IMG/VR virus record: IMGVR_UViG_3300008113_000082
Coordinates: 5,340-69,339 of that record
Source of the DNA: a virus
Strand: one strand, 5' to 3'
DNA: 64,000 nt
The notes below the pieces were generated by a model. That model saw nothing but the letters and a program-made list of their open reading frames with translations, did no database searches and was not told where the DNA came from. This document shows, piece by piece, positions 28,994 to 37,549 of this stretch. The stretch's first letter is position 1. Each line of letters begins with the position of its first letter. The translations under genes and the position numbers were made by a program.

Positions 28994-31114
28994 ATGTCAT
29001 ATGTACTTAATAGATACAATGGAAGTCAGATAGTAGTCTTAGAAGACGGCGTCTTAGACAACTCAACCAGCGTTAATCTCATTGGTCGAAATTATACCGG
29101 ATACGGTAGTGTGCAAAATGAAAATTTTGTTTACTTATTAGAAAACTTTTCTAATTCGGCTCCTCCTATCCGTCCGTTGTCGGGCCAGCTTTGGTATAAT
29201 AATGCAACAAATTCTTTAAAACTATATGACGGTGCTAATTGGAAATCGGCAGCTTCGGCAAACGTATCAACAACTACACCGGTGGCAGCTACTGATGGAG
29301 ATTTTTGGTTTAATTCTGCCATTAAACAATTGAGTGTATTCAATGATGGCGGGTGGAAAGTAATAGGCCCCGAAGGTGTTGCAGGATATGATTCAACTCA
29401 AACAGAAGCACTAGAGCTCACTGACAACAATACATTAAAACATCCAGTACTAGCTATCAATATTGATGGTGTAGTAGAAGCAATCTTTTCAAACGAACGA
29501 TATACAATAGATGCAACGTCGGAAATTCCTGGATTTAGTTTGCTTGAGTCCGGCCTCAATATTAAAGACGGATCGTTTGTTCATGGAAATTTAAAAGGAA
29601 ATGCTGACACAGCAACTTCACTTAAAAACACTCCTACTATTAACGGATTCTTATTCACAGGCGAAAACAATATAACTATTAAATCGTCAACAGTTGGTAC
29701 TCTAACACGAGGCGAGTATCTTGTAGGCGGCAATTTTGATGGTGCAGTTTCAAGAACATGGTCAGTTGATGCTGGTCCAGATTCACGTGCTGGCAAAATT
29801 GTTGCAAGAGATGCAGCCGGCGGATTTTCAGCAGTTACCGTTGCAGCAACAACAGTAGAAGCGACAACATTAAAAGGCAAAGTAGTTGCTCCTGCCGGAT
29901 CTACCAGTACATTTGACATCATTCAAGCAAATACAGTTATTGGATCATCATTGGCAGGAAATGCATTTTCAGCAGATAGACTATCTTCGGTTCGTACTAT
30001 TAATGATGTTGGATTTGATGGCACCGCAAATATTACAATTCCAGCAGATGCAAATACATTAACGGGCACTCGACTAAATTTATCAGTGATCGAATCGTCG
30101 TTGACCACAGTAGGAACATTAAATTCTTTAAGAGTTGCTTCGTCGGGAATAACACTTGGATCTTCTAATGATTATCAATTGTTAATCCAAGATTCTATAT
30201 CGAAGATTATTACAACTCAAGATTTTCAAATCAGCGTGGCCGACAACGTATCTATTAGTGGGTATTCGGCAATCAATATTAGACCTGGCGACGATGCTTA
30301 CGGCGGTGACGATACTAATCCAACTGTCTATCCAAACGGACAGTGGAATCTTGCCGCTAAGTCTAATAGATTCAATACAGTATATTCATCCACTTCGGAT
30401 GCAATAACTACAAAAACTGATACGATTTTGCCTAGTACCACTGGAACCAATACTGTAACAGTTTCAAGCAATTTAGTAGTAGCTGGAAATTTTACAGTTC
30501 AGGGTTCTGTAACAACAATTAATTCAACACAAACCGCAATTCAAGACTTGTTAGTAACATTGGCCAAAGGCGCTGCAACACCGGCAGCAGCAAACGGTGC
30601 TGGATTTGAAATTGATGGTGCCGGAGCAACATTTACGTATACAGTATCCGGCAATAAATGGAACATCAACAAAGACTTAGATGCAGGAGCCAACAATTTT
30701 ATCACAACAGGCTCATTTATTGGTACAGCTACATCGGCAAGATATGCTGACTTAGCAGAAAATTATGTTGCTGACCAGCAATATGAGCCAGGAACTGTTT
30801 TAGAATTTGGCGGAGATTTCGAAGTCACTGTTGCTGAAGATGAAACACGTAGAGTAGCTGGAATTGTGTCAACAAATCCAGCATACTTAATGAACAGTGA
30901 ATTAACAGGAAGTAATGTTGTTGCTGTGGCGTTACAGGGTCGTGTGCCTTGCAAAGTCCGTGGAACAATACGCAAAGGTGATATGCTAGTTAGTGGTGGA
31001 AGCGGATATGCTCGCCCTACACTAGACCCTAAGATTGGCACAATTATTGGTAAAGCCCTAGAAAACTTTGATGGAATTGAAGGTTTTATTGAAGTTGTTG
31101 TCGGCAGGGTCTAA
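28994..31114 (+). CDS. Tail fibre protein 3, with self-cleaving-chaperone-like C-terminus
   Basis: 706 aa. The common N-terminal module is present ('LIGRNYTGYGSVQNENFVYL', 'GQLWYNNATNSLKLYDG', 'DGDFWFNSAIKQLSVFNDG'). The shaft contains 'NFTVQGSVTTINSTQTAIQD', matching the unit in fibre 2. The last ~120 residues ('SARYADLAENYVADQQYEPG', 'RRVAGIVSTNPAYLMN', 'VALQGRVPCKVRGTIRKGD') resemble the C-terminal domain of phage fibres called Peptidase_G2/intramolecular chaperone, which folds the trimer and may cut itself off. Cleavage is not visible from sequence. The next gene carries a paralogous domain. GGGGCGA upstream of ATG 28994 is the likely ribosome site. Confidence 0.82.
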   Translation: MSYVLNRYNGSQIVVLEDGVLDNSTSVNLIGRNYTGYGSVQNENFVYLLENFSNSAPPIRPLSGQLWYNNATNSLKLYDGANWKSAASANVSTTTPVAATDGDFWFNSAIKQLSVFNDGGWKVIGPEGVAGYDSTQTEALELTDNNTLKHPVLAINIDGVVEAIFSNERYTIDATSEIPGFSLLESGLNIKDGSFVHGNLKGNADTATSLKNTPTINGFLFTGENNITIKSSTVGTLTRGEYLVGGNFDGAVSRTWSVDAGPDSRAGKIVARDAAGGFSAVTVAATTVEATTLKGKVVAPAGSTSTFDIIQANTVIGSSLAGNAFSADRLSSVRTINDVGFDGTANITIPADANTLTGTRLNLSVIESSLTTVGTLNSLRVASSGITLGSSNDYQLLIQDSISKIITTQDFQISVADNVSISGYSAINIRPGDDAYGGDDTNPTVYPNGQWNLAAKSNRFNTVYSSTSDAITTKTDTILPSTTGTNTVTVSSNLVVAGNFTVQGSVTTINSTQTAIQDLLVTLAKGAATPAAANGAGFEIDGAGATFTYTVSGNKWNINKDLDAGANNFITTGSFIGTATSARYADLAENYVADQQYEPGTVLEFGGDFEVTVAEDETRRVAGIVSTNPAYLMNSELTGSNVVAVALQGRVPCKVRGTIRKGDMLVSGGSGYARPTLDPKIGTIIGKALENFDGIEGFIEVVVGRV

Positions 31115-31125
31115 AAAAAAGTACA

Positions 31126-31133
31126 GATAAATA
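31126..31133 (+). promoter_or_regulatory. T4-type late promoter box (GATAAATA)
   Basis: GATAAATA sits in the 42-bp gap between fibre 3 and fibre 4, 23 bases before the ATG at 31157. GGAG (31146-31149) lies 7 nt before that ATG. Confidence 0.5.
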
Positions 31134-31156
31134 ACAATAGATTATGGAGCAGAGCA

Positions 31157-32971
31157 ATGGCTTATCAGGTAAACAATTATAACGGGTCAATTTTAACCAC
31201 AGTAGAAGATGGTACTATTGACACCGCTACAGATCTAAGATTTGTAGGAAAGAACTATGCTGGATACGGGGAAATTCAAAATGAAAATTTCCTACATCTA
31301 TTGCAAAACTTTTCTGGTACATCTGAGCCACCTAAATCCATAATCGGACAAATTTGGTATGATAGCAGCAGTAAAAAATTAAAATTTTATGATGGTGTAA
31401 AATACAAAGTTGCCAGCGGCGCAGTAGTTAGCATAGATGCTCCTAGTGAATTAGCAGCAGGCGATTTATGGTTTAACGAATCATCTAAACAACTTTACAC
31501 TTGGTCCGGAACAAATTTTGTACTAATTGGACCTGCAGCCACTCCTGACACAGGTGCCAGCGGAGCAGTTGGTAGAACTATTGTTGATACGCTGGGAACA
31601 CCTGTTCCTATCGTAGAATTACAAGCTGGCGGCGTAACTCTTGCAATAGTTAGCAAGGTTGATTTTGTTATTGGTAACATTAATCCTATTACTGGTTTTA
31701 ATCGTGTTAAGAAAGGCATAACTTTAATTAACACAGACGCAACTACTGGAATTACATCAGCAACGTCACAACAATATTTTTGGGGTACTGCATCAAACTC
31801 ACTTCAATTAGGTGGTCTTACCGCATCGTCGTTTTTAACAAAAGGCGATTTAAATTTTGAAGAACAAGTTTGGTTTAAAAATGATAACGGATTTTATCTA
31901 GGTGCTGCAAAAGAGTTATTAGTACATAAAGAAAGTCAAGATCCGTTTTTTGCTTCAATCAATGGAGACCCGTTAAGAGATGAGGATCAAGTAGTAATTG
32001 AACAACGACAAGTAGCTGCACCTGTTGTTTTTAGAGTAAGATTAAATGAAAATGAAAGTGCAAACGTTCTCAAGATTCGATCATCGGGATTGTATCCAGC
32101 ATCTAATGCTACGTTAAAATTAGGCGGAGTTGATGGCGGTAAAACTAGAATTTGGTCTGAAGTAAATGCTTCAAATTTCTACGGGGTATTTAACGGAAAC
32201 TTGATTGGAAATACCACAGGTAGTCATCGCGGCAACATTCAAGATTCAACAGGCTCAGTTGCATACGATTCCGCAAGTAAAATTTATTATGGTCAGCTTG
32301 GCACATTAGCAACTCGCTCGGTAGTATATGGCGACGTTTATGGAGACGTTAGAGGATCTGCACAGACAGCAGATACCATTGCTAGTTATGCACCAAACAT
32401 TAATGCAATTGCATCAACAGTTGCAATTAGAGATACCAGCGGAAATCTTAAAGCCACTAGTTTTATTGGCCCAGCTACGCAGGCTGACTCGTTAAAAGTT
32501 GGTGCATCGTATAGAACTACATCAACTGCTGCTGATGCAAACACCATTGCTGCAAGAGATGTATCTGGTTACTTAACAGCAGAATTATTTGTAGGTACAG
32601 CTACAGCAGCTAGATACGCCGACTTGGCTGAAAAATATCTACCAGATACTGAGTATGCAGATGGAACTGTATTAACTATTGGCGGTGAAAAAGAAGTTAC
32701 TGCCTGCAAGTACGGTGATAGAGCTATCGGAGTAGTTTCGGCCAATCCAGCGTTTATGATGAACAAAGACTTAGAAGGCGGCATATATGTTGCTCTTAAA
32801 GGTCGTGTTCCGGTTAGAGTAGTTGGAGCAGTAGCCAAGGGTCAGCGATTAGTTGCTTCTAACAACGGATGTGCAGTCGGAGCAGTTCCTCACGCTAACG
32901 ATGTATTTGCTATTGCTCTAGAAACAAATAGCGATATATCAGAAAAAATTATTGAAGCAGTTATATTATAA
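31157..32971 (+). CDS. Tail fibre protein 4, with self-cleaving-chaperone-like C-terminus
   Basis: 604 aa. The N-terminal module again matches its paralogues ('FVGKNYAGYGEIQNENFLHL', 'GQIWYDSSSKKLKFYDG', 'AGDLWFNESSKQLYTWSG'). The C-terminal ~120 residues ('AARYADLAEKYLPDTEYADG', 'AIGVVSANPAFMMN', 'VALKGRVPVRVVGAVAKGQ') are clearly related to the end of fibre 3 but well diverged. The middle shaft is unrelated in detail, suggesting exchange of the receptor-facing part between common ends. It has its own late promoter box and GGAG. Confidence 0.82.
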   Translation: MAYQVNNYNGSILTTVEDGTIDTATDLRFVGKNYAGYGEIQNENFLHLLQNFSGTSEPPKSIIGQIWYDSSSKKLKFYDGVKYKVASGAVVSIDAPSELAAGDLWFNESSKQLYTWSGTNFVLIGPAATPDTGASGAVGRTIVDTLGTPVPIVELQAGGVTLAIVSKVDFVIGNINPITGFNRVKKGITLINTDATTGITSATSQQYFWGTASNSLQLGGLTASSFLTKGDLNFEEQVWFKNDNGFYLGAAKELLVHKESQDPFFASINGDPLRDEDQVVIEQRQVAAPVVFRVRLNENESANVLKIRSSGLYPASNATLKLGGVDGGKTRIWSEVNASNFYGVFNGNLIGNTTGSHRGNIQDSTGSVAYDSASKIYYGQLGTLATRSVVYGDVYGDVRGSAQTADTIASYAPNINAIASTVAIRDTSGNLKATSFIGPATQADSLKVGASYRTTSTAADANTIAARDVSGYLTAELFVGTATAARYADLAEKYLPDTEYADGTVLTIGGEKEVTACKYGDRAIGVVSANPAFMMNKDLEGGIYVALKGRVPVRVVGAVAKGQRLVASNNGCAVGAVPHANDVFAIALETNSDISEKIIEAVIL

Positions 32972-32980
32972 GGAAGAATC

Positions 32981-33925
32981 ATGGCAGCAGGCGCAGGACA
33001 ATTTATTGAAGCATCAGATTACAATACCATTAGAGCTAAGATAGCAGAAGTAATGGCAGTTGGATCTGCATCTTACGGATACGGCCAAAATCTTATAAGT
33101 GATACTGTAGAATATGCTCCGCCAATTGGAATACCAACTGAAACACTAGCACAAAAAGCAAAAAGACAAATTACTAAAGCTCAATGGGATGCGTTGAGGT
33201 TTGATCTTATTAATGCTCGTGTGCATCAGTTAGATACTGTTCCTGTATTAACAGAAGTTTCAACGACAGATCCAATTAGATATGGCGCTTCTCATCCAAA
33301 CAGTCAATACAATACAATGTCTGATCAAATTAGAACAGATAGATTTTTATTAGCACCTGGTCAATCTATAGTTACAGCAAGAGCTAACCGATCATTTACA
33401 TCAGCATGGTCAAACACATTATCTTGCACGTTAACAGTAACATTTACCACAGCCGATCAAGCAAGATATTTTTGGAACTCCGGCGGCCGCATTAGATTTT
33501 TATCAGCAAGAACTGGCGGTGCATCAGTTGCACAAAACACATCATGGACTAGTCTTTTAGATTCGGTAGGATCTATTGATTTTAGTGCCACATCAGCTGG
33601 ATTAACAGCGTATAATCTTACAGCAAATTACCAAAATTGGAAAACAAGTGCATCTTCAAACCCATACCAGAGCAACACATATTCTATACAGGTAAAGTCA
33701 GACGTTGCTAATTCTGCAGGAAATGCAAGAATTTTTTATTTTAATATTGTTTGGATGGACGGATATGTTGATCCGGGAACGCCTGCTCCTGGCGATCAAG
33801 TAGACGGCACGTTAACATTAAATGTATCTGAAATCCGTGCATCCGGTGCATTGTATCCAGCATTAATTCCCGGATCGTTTGCCATTACTCCACCGTCATC
33901 ATATTCATTAACCAGCATTTCTTAA
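32981..33925 (+). CDS. Fibre-associated structural protein A (tandem paralogue)
   Basis: 314 aa. Opens with 'FIEASDYNTIRAKIAEVM' and 'SYGYGQNLIS', then 'QWDALRFDLINARVHQLD' (about 70-90). A beta-rich body has 'LTVTFTTADQARYFWNSGG' and 'RIRFLSAR', and it ends with 'WMDGYVDPG' and 'ALYPALIPGSFAI'. The next gene has the same order of motifs, so the pair arose by duplication. Proteins of this type occur near fibre genes in marine T4-like phages as virion proteins; no enzymatic motif is visible. AAGGAAG immediately upstream supports the start. Confidence 0.65.
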   Translation: MAAGAGQFIEASDYNTIRAKIAEVMAVGSASYGYGQNLISDTVEYAPPIGIPTETLAQKAKRQITKAQWDALRFDLINARVHQLDTVPVLTEVSTTDPIRYGASHPNSQYNTMSDQIRTDRFLLAPGQSIVTARANRSFTSAWSNTLSCTLTVTFTTADQARYFWNSGGRIRFLSARTGGASVAQNTSWTSLLDSVGSIDFSATSAGLTAYNLTANYQNWKTSASSNPYQSNTYSIQVKSDVANSAGNARIFYFNIVWMDGYVDPGTPAPGDQVDGTLTLNVSEIRASGALYPALIPGSFAITPPSSYSLTSIS

Positions 33926-33954
33926 TTGCTTAAATACTCAGTTGGAGAATAAGA

Positions 33955-34875
33955 ATGCCAGTTCATGATACAATCAGCGTACCGGATTATAATAATATAC
34001 GAAATATTATAAATCCTGTTCTCGGCAACGGCGCCGGTACAGCTGGGTACGGCCAAACAGCACTGAGCACTACTACAGTCCTTGGAGATTCTGTATCTAA
34101 AAGTCAATGGGACAGACTCCGCTTTGACATAGTTAATGCTATTGTACATCAAAGCGGAGCGGTACCAAGTATTGTTACAATCAATGAAGGCGATGTAATT
34201 TCTTACGGAGCAGCTCAACCTAATTTTCAGTATCTTACCTTGGCAAATCAAGCTAACACAAATAGATTTGATTTGGGAAACGGGCAGTATGCTACAGAAA
34301 CTAAAGGCACAGCATCATATACTCCAACTTGGCAAAACTCAATTTCAACATCGTTTACAGTAACTTTTACAACAGGCGACGCAGCTAGGCATTTCTTTAA
34401 CACAGGCGGCAAGATTAGATTTGCATCCGCATTCACCCCCAGGGTTAGTAATGCCCAAAATAATGCTTGGCAAACATTGGCAAGTAATATGGGAACTGTT
34501 ACTTTTGGTGGCAATTCTCCGTCTACAAATTTTTATTCGTTAACCAACTCACCTCAAACCTTTTATTCGATATCGTCATCTACTTACACAAGTAATAATA
34601 TATCATTAAGAGCTAGTTGTAATATTCCGTCTAATGCATCCGGCGGAGCAACAGTCATTACATTCACAGTAGTTTGGACTGACGGATATGTGGATCCGGA
34701 CATACTTGCTGGATACCCTCCTAACTTTAATCCGCCAGACGGTACTGTTCAGGGAACAATGGCATTAACCATAAGTCAACTTCGAGCAGTTGGTGCATTG
34801 TACCCAGACCTAACTGCTAATTCTTTTTCAATTCCTTCTCCAATTTACGGTACAATTTCAATAACAGGCGTTTAA
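33955..34875 (+). CDS. Fibre-associated structural protein B (tandem paralogue)
   Basis: 306 aa, paralogous to the previous gene along its length: 'ISVPDYNNIRNIINPVL', 'AGYGQTALS', 'QWDRLRFDIVNAIVHQSG', 'FTVTFTTGDAARHFFNTGG', 'KIRFASAF', 'WTDGYVDPD' and 'ALYPDLTANSFSI'. Main differences lie in the loops after 'SGG/TGG', which may be surface-exposed. GGAG 9 nt upstream supports ATG 33955. The gap before it holds a poor CTTAAATA box (33929-33936) that I do not call a promoter. Structural role is inferred from position. Confidence 0.65.
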   Translation: MPVHDTISVPDYNNIRNIINPVLGNGAGTAGYGQTALSTTTVLGDSVSKSQWDRLRFDIVNAIVHQSGAVPSIVTINEGDVISYGAAQPNFQYLTLANQANTNRFDLGNGQYATETKGTASYTPTWQNSISTSFTVTFTTGDAARHFFNTGGKIRFASAFTPRVSNAQNNAWQTLASNMGTVTFGGNSPSTNFYSLTNSPQTFYSISSSTYTSNNISLRASCNIPSNASGGATVITFTVVWTDGYVDPDILAGYPPNFNPPDGTVQGTMALTISQLRAVGALYPDLTANSFSIPSPIYGTISITGV

Positions 34876-34902
34876 AAAAATTTCCGCCCTGTAATATGGT
34901 CA

Positions 34903-34910
34903 CATAAATA
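34903..34910 (+). promoter_or_regulatory. T4-type late promoter box (CATAAATA), head of accessory block
   Basis: CATAAATA sits 26 bases before the ATG at 34937, with TAGGAG as ribosome site. It is the last such box seen on the plus strand. The accessory genes behind it have no clear box of their own, so they probably form one late transcript from here. Confidence 0.5.
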
Positions 34911-34936
34911 AACTGACTATATTATAGGAGTAAACA

Positions 34937-35287
34937 ATGGAAGCTCTGTTAACTAACGCTTTAGATTTTTCCAATTACAAACAAACACTTGCAATACAAC
35001 GCAAGACTTTAAAAGAACGCATTGACGGCAAATTAACATTTGGTCACAACGGCGGCATCTTTAAAATCAATCAAACACTAATAGCATTTGTACAATTTTT
35101 GATTAGTCAAGAAAGAACCGTGCGTGTGCCTATTATTGATGCAAACGAAAATCCTATTTTAATTGAAGATCTTGTTTCTTTTAAAGACGAAATATTAGAT
35201 AGATATTTTACAGCTACTTACGAGTATTATGAAGAATACGAAAAAATTAAAAAAAGTAGATCTGTGGAAGCATTGGTTGATTTATGA
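34937..35287 (+). CDS. Conserved hypothetical protein
   Basis: 116 aa, acidic, mostly helical by composition. Features are 'QRKTLKERIDGKLTFGHNGG' near residues 20-40 and a C-terminal charged helix ('YEYYEEYEKIKKSRS'). No domain is recognised. It is the first gene of the accessory block and shares a 4-base ATGA overlap with the glycosyltransferase that follows, so it may be translationally coupled to it. It could be a small assembly or cofactor protein; this is a guess. Confidence 0.55.
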   Translation: MEALLTNALDFSNYKQTLAIQRKTLKERIDGKLTFGHNGGIFKINQTLIAFVQFLISQERTVRVPIIDANENPILIEDLVSFKDEILDRYFTATYEYYEEYEKIKKSRSVEALVDL

Positions 35288-36144
35288 ATCGCGGCGGCCT
35301 AATATTTGCTCACAATAGTCGAGATGTTGATTACGCATTATTAGCAGTAATTTCGGGCGGTCTTGCAAAAAAACATCTTGAAATCCCGTTAACTCTTGTA
35401 ACAGACATGTCTACGATTGCTTGGATGAAAGAGTCACAAATATGGGATAAAGCCAATTCTGTATTTGAAAAAATTATATCAATTGAACGTCCGCCGACTA
35501 CAAATACTCGCCGGTTAAATGACGGTACAGAATCTAAAACTGTTCCTTTTTTAAATGCCGGTAGGGCATCTGCTTGGGATTTAACCCCATATGATCAAAC
35601 ATTATTATTAGATTGTGACTACTTGATTTTTTCAGATCAACTCAATAACTATTGGGACATGGAAGATAGTTTATTAATTTCTAAATCTATGAATGATATC
35701 CAAGGAGATAGAATTGGATTTTTAGATAAGAATGTTTCCGAAACTGGCGTTCATTTATTTTGGGCAACCAACGTTATGTTTACCAAAAATCAAGAAAGCA
35801 AAACATTTTTTGATTTAGTAAAATATATTAGAGACAACTACAATCAATATAGTGATATCTATAGATTTGATCCTCGCCAATATCGTAATGATATTGCGTT
35901 TAGCGTAGCAAAACATTTTCTTGATGGATTTGAAACAAACTTTTTGAACACGTTACCACCGTTGTTAACAGTAGTAGATACTGATATGTTGTTTGACATT
36001 AAAGATGGTAGATTAGTATTTCTTATTTCTGACAAGTTAAAAGAAGAAAAATTTACAGCATGCTCGATTAAAGATCAAGATGTACACGTGATGAATAAAC
36101 AAAGTATTGTACGAAACAAAGATAAATTATTGGAGTTAATATGA
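35284..36144 (+). CDS. GT8-like glycosyltransferase 1
   Basis: 286 aa. Typical of GT-A fold enzymes with a nucleotide-sugar site: an N-terminal beta-alpha segment ('GLIFAHNSRDVDYALLAVIS'), then 'TLVTDMST', and a DxD-type metal motif in 'LLLDCDYLIF' (Asp110-Cys-Asp112). After it comes 'FWATNVMFTKNQES' and a C-terminal 'QYRNDIAFSVAKHFLDGF' helix. It would transfer a sugar from a nucleotide-sugar donor; donor and acceptor are unknown. It overlaps the next gene by 4 bases and shares its architecture. No signal peptide or membrane segment, so cytoplasmic. Confidence 0.7.
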   Translation: MNRGGLIFAHNSRDVDYALLAVISGGLAKKHLEIPLTLVTDMSTIAWMKESQIWDKANSVFEKIISIERPPTTNTRRLNDGTESKTVPFLNAGRASAWDLTPYDQTLLLDCDYLIFSDQLNNYWDMEDSLLISKSMNDIQGDRIGFLDKNVSETGVHLFWATNVMFTKNQESKTFFDLVKYIRDNYNQYSDIYRFDPRQYRNDIAFSVAKHFLDGFETNFLNTLPPLLTVVDTDMLFDIKDGRLVFLISDKLKEEKFTACSIKDQDVHVMNKQSIVRNKDKLLELI

Positions 36145-36980
36145 GCTTCGGATATTTAATTATTGTTGCAAAAAACGACGATATAAACTACACTAAATTA
36201 GCGTATTCATTAGCACTTAGTATTAAAAATACACAACCAGACGGTTATAACAATGTAGCATTAGTTACTAATGATATTGAAGCAACTGAAGGTTTAAAAT
36301 CAAAATGGGTATTTGATCACGTCATTGAGTGGGACAAAGAAGCAGGATGGGATGGGCGTAGTTGGATGGATCAGTTAACCCCATTTGATAATACTATTTG
36401 TCTTGATGCTGATATGTTGTTTACTCGTGATGTTAGTCATTGGGCAAAATATTTTATTGAAAACAGCGAGTTGTATGTTGCTAACAATGCATTTACATAT
36501 CGTGGAGAAATGGTAACTAACGACTTTTATCGTACAGCATTTACAAAAAACTTGTTACCTAACTTATATTCTTTTTATACATTCTTTAAAAAGGATTCAG
36601 AGTTAGCTAAAGAATTCTTTACTCTAGGTAGACATATTCTTAAAAATCCAACAGAATTTAAAAATATATTTTGTCTACATTTTAAACCCAAGGTCATTGG
36701 TACTGATGAAGCATTTGCTTTATCTGCAAAGATTTTAGATATTGTTGATGTAATTGCATACAAATTAGATTTTCCAAAAGTTGTACATATGAAACCAATG
36801 GTTCAAAATTGGCCATGGCCGTCTAACCAATGGACTGATCATGTGGGATTTTATTTTAACGTTGACAACGAAATTAAAATTGGAAATTTTAAACAAACAG
36901 ACATTGTGCATTATGTAGAAAAACAACTGATTACCGAAGAAATAATCAGCTTACAGGAAGAAAAATTATGGCAGAAATAG
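36141..36980 (+). CDS. GT8-like glycosyltransferase 2
   Basis: 279 aa. N-terminus 'FGYLIIVAKNDDINYTKLAY' and 'NNVALVTND', then the metal motif in 'ICLDADMLFTRDV' (Asp89-Ala-Asp91). It then has 'ELYVANNAFTYRGE' and a distal 'GTDEAFALSAKILD' acidic segment, as in family 8 and related GT-A enzymes. It pairs with the previous gene (4-base overlap), and the two may add successive sugars. The next gene starts 13 bases inside its 3' end. Confidence 0.7.
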   Translation: MSFGYLIIVAKNDDINYTKLAYSLALSIKNTQPDGYNNVALVTNDIEATEGLKSKWVFDHVIEWDKEAGWDGRSWMDQLTPFDNTICLDADMLFTRDVSHWAKYFIENSELYVANNAFTYRGEMVTNDFYRTAFTKNLLPNLYSFYTFFKKDSELAKEFFTLGRHILKNPTEFKNIFCLHFKPKVIGTDEAFALSAKILDIVDVIAYKLDFPKVVHMKPMVQNWPWPSNQWTDHVGFYFNVDNEIKIGNFKQTDIVHYVEKQLITEEIISLQEEKLWQK

Positions 36981-37549
36981 ACTTTGACGAATGGTTGGCA
37001 AATTATAAACCACCTGAAATAAAATATTATGCAATGTTTGATACTACCACTGGTGAAGTAACAGGGCTGTATCCATCAACTGCATTGCCTGATACAGAAA
37101 ATTTTGTTTCGGTAGATGTCGAGACTGCTCATTTGATCAACGAAGGAAAGGTGAGTTTAAATTCTTGTTTTGTTGACATTGCATCGGGCTCGTTTGAAAT
37201 TGCCGAAATAAAACGATTAACAAAAATTGATGATGTGTTACATAGAATCATGGATCGCATGTATGCTGAATTATTAGAGCCGGATGTGTTAGTAACTCAA
37301 AAAGACAATTCGTTGACTTTTATGATATCAAAAAAATATAAAACACGTAAAATACACTGGGCCGAAAATACTGAAATGTCGTTCCTCATCACAGAATATA
37401 ACGACCCTAATATTGTTAAACACACAATTAAGTTTTCTATTAGTGACTTGATTAAAAACAAACAAATTTTTAAAGATTTAAATCTTGATAAAAAATTTAG
37501 TATCTATACAAAAAGATTATTTCCTGTTTACCTATTTGACAAAAAATGA
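36968..37549 (+). CDS. Hypothetical protein in glycosyltransferase cluster
   Basis: 193 aa. Starts 'AEIDFDEWLANYKPPEIKYY' and 'AMFDTTTGEVTGLYPSTALP', a beta-hairpin-rich N-terminal part that could bind a partner protein. The C-terminal half is basic and beta-rich ('NSLTFMISKKYKTRKIHW'). No known catalytic motif. The start lies inside the previous gene (13-base overlap), and the end overlaps the next ATG by 4 bases, so it is an integral member of the operon. Confidence 0.55.
   Translation: MAEIDFDEWLANYKPPEIKYYAMFDTTTGEVTGLYPSTALPDTENFVSVDVETAHLINEGKVSLNSCFVDIASGSFEIAEIKRLTKIDDVLHRIMDRMYAELLEPDVLVTQKDNSLTFMISKKYKTRKIHWAENTEMSFLITEYNDPNIVKHTIKFSISDLIKNKQIFKDLNLDKKFSIYTKRLFPVYLFDKK

Noticed and set aside
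29581-29922. 113-codon minus-strand frame inside fibre 3
   Set aside because: Antisense shadow of the fibre shaft, with no start signal.
33929-33936. CTTAAATA as a late promoter
   Set aside because: It deviates in the conserved TA steps of the box and is not needed if transcription continues from 31126.
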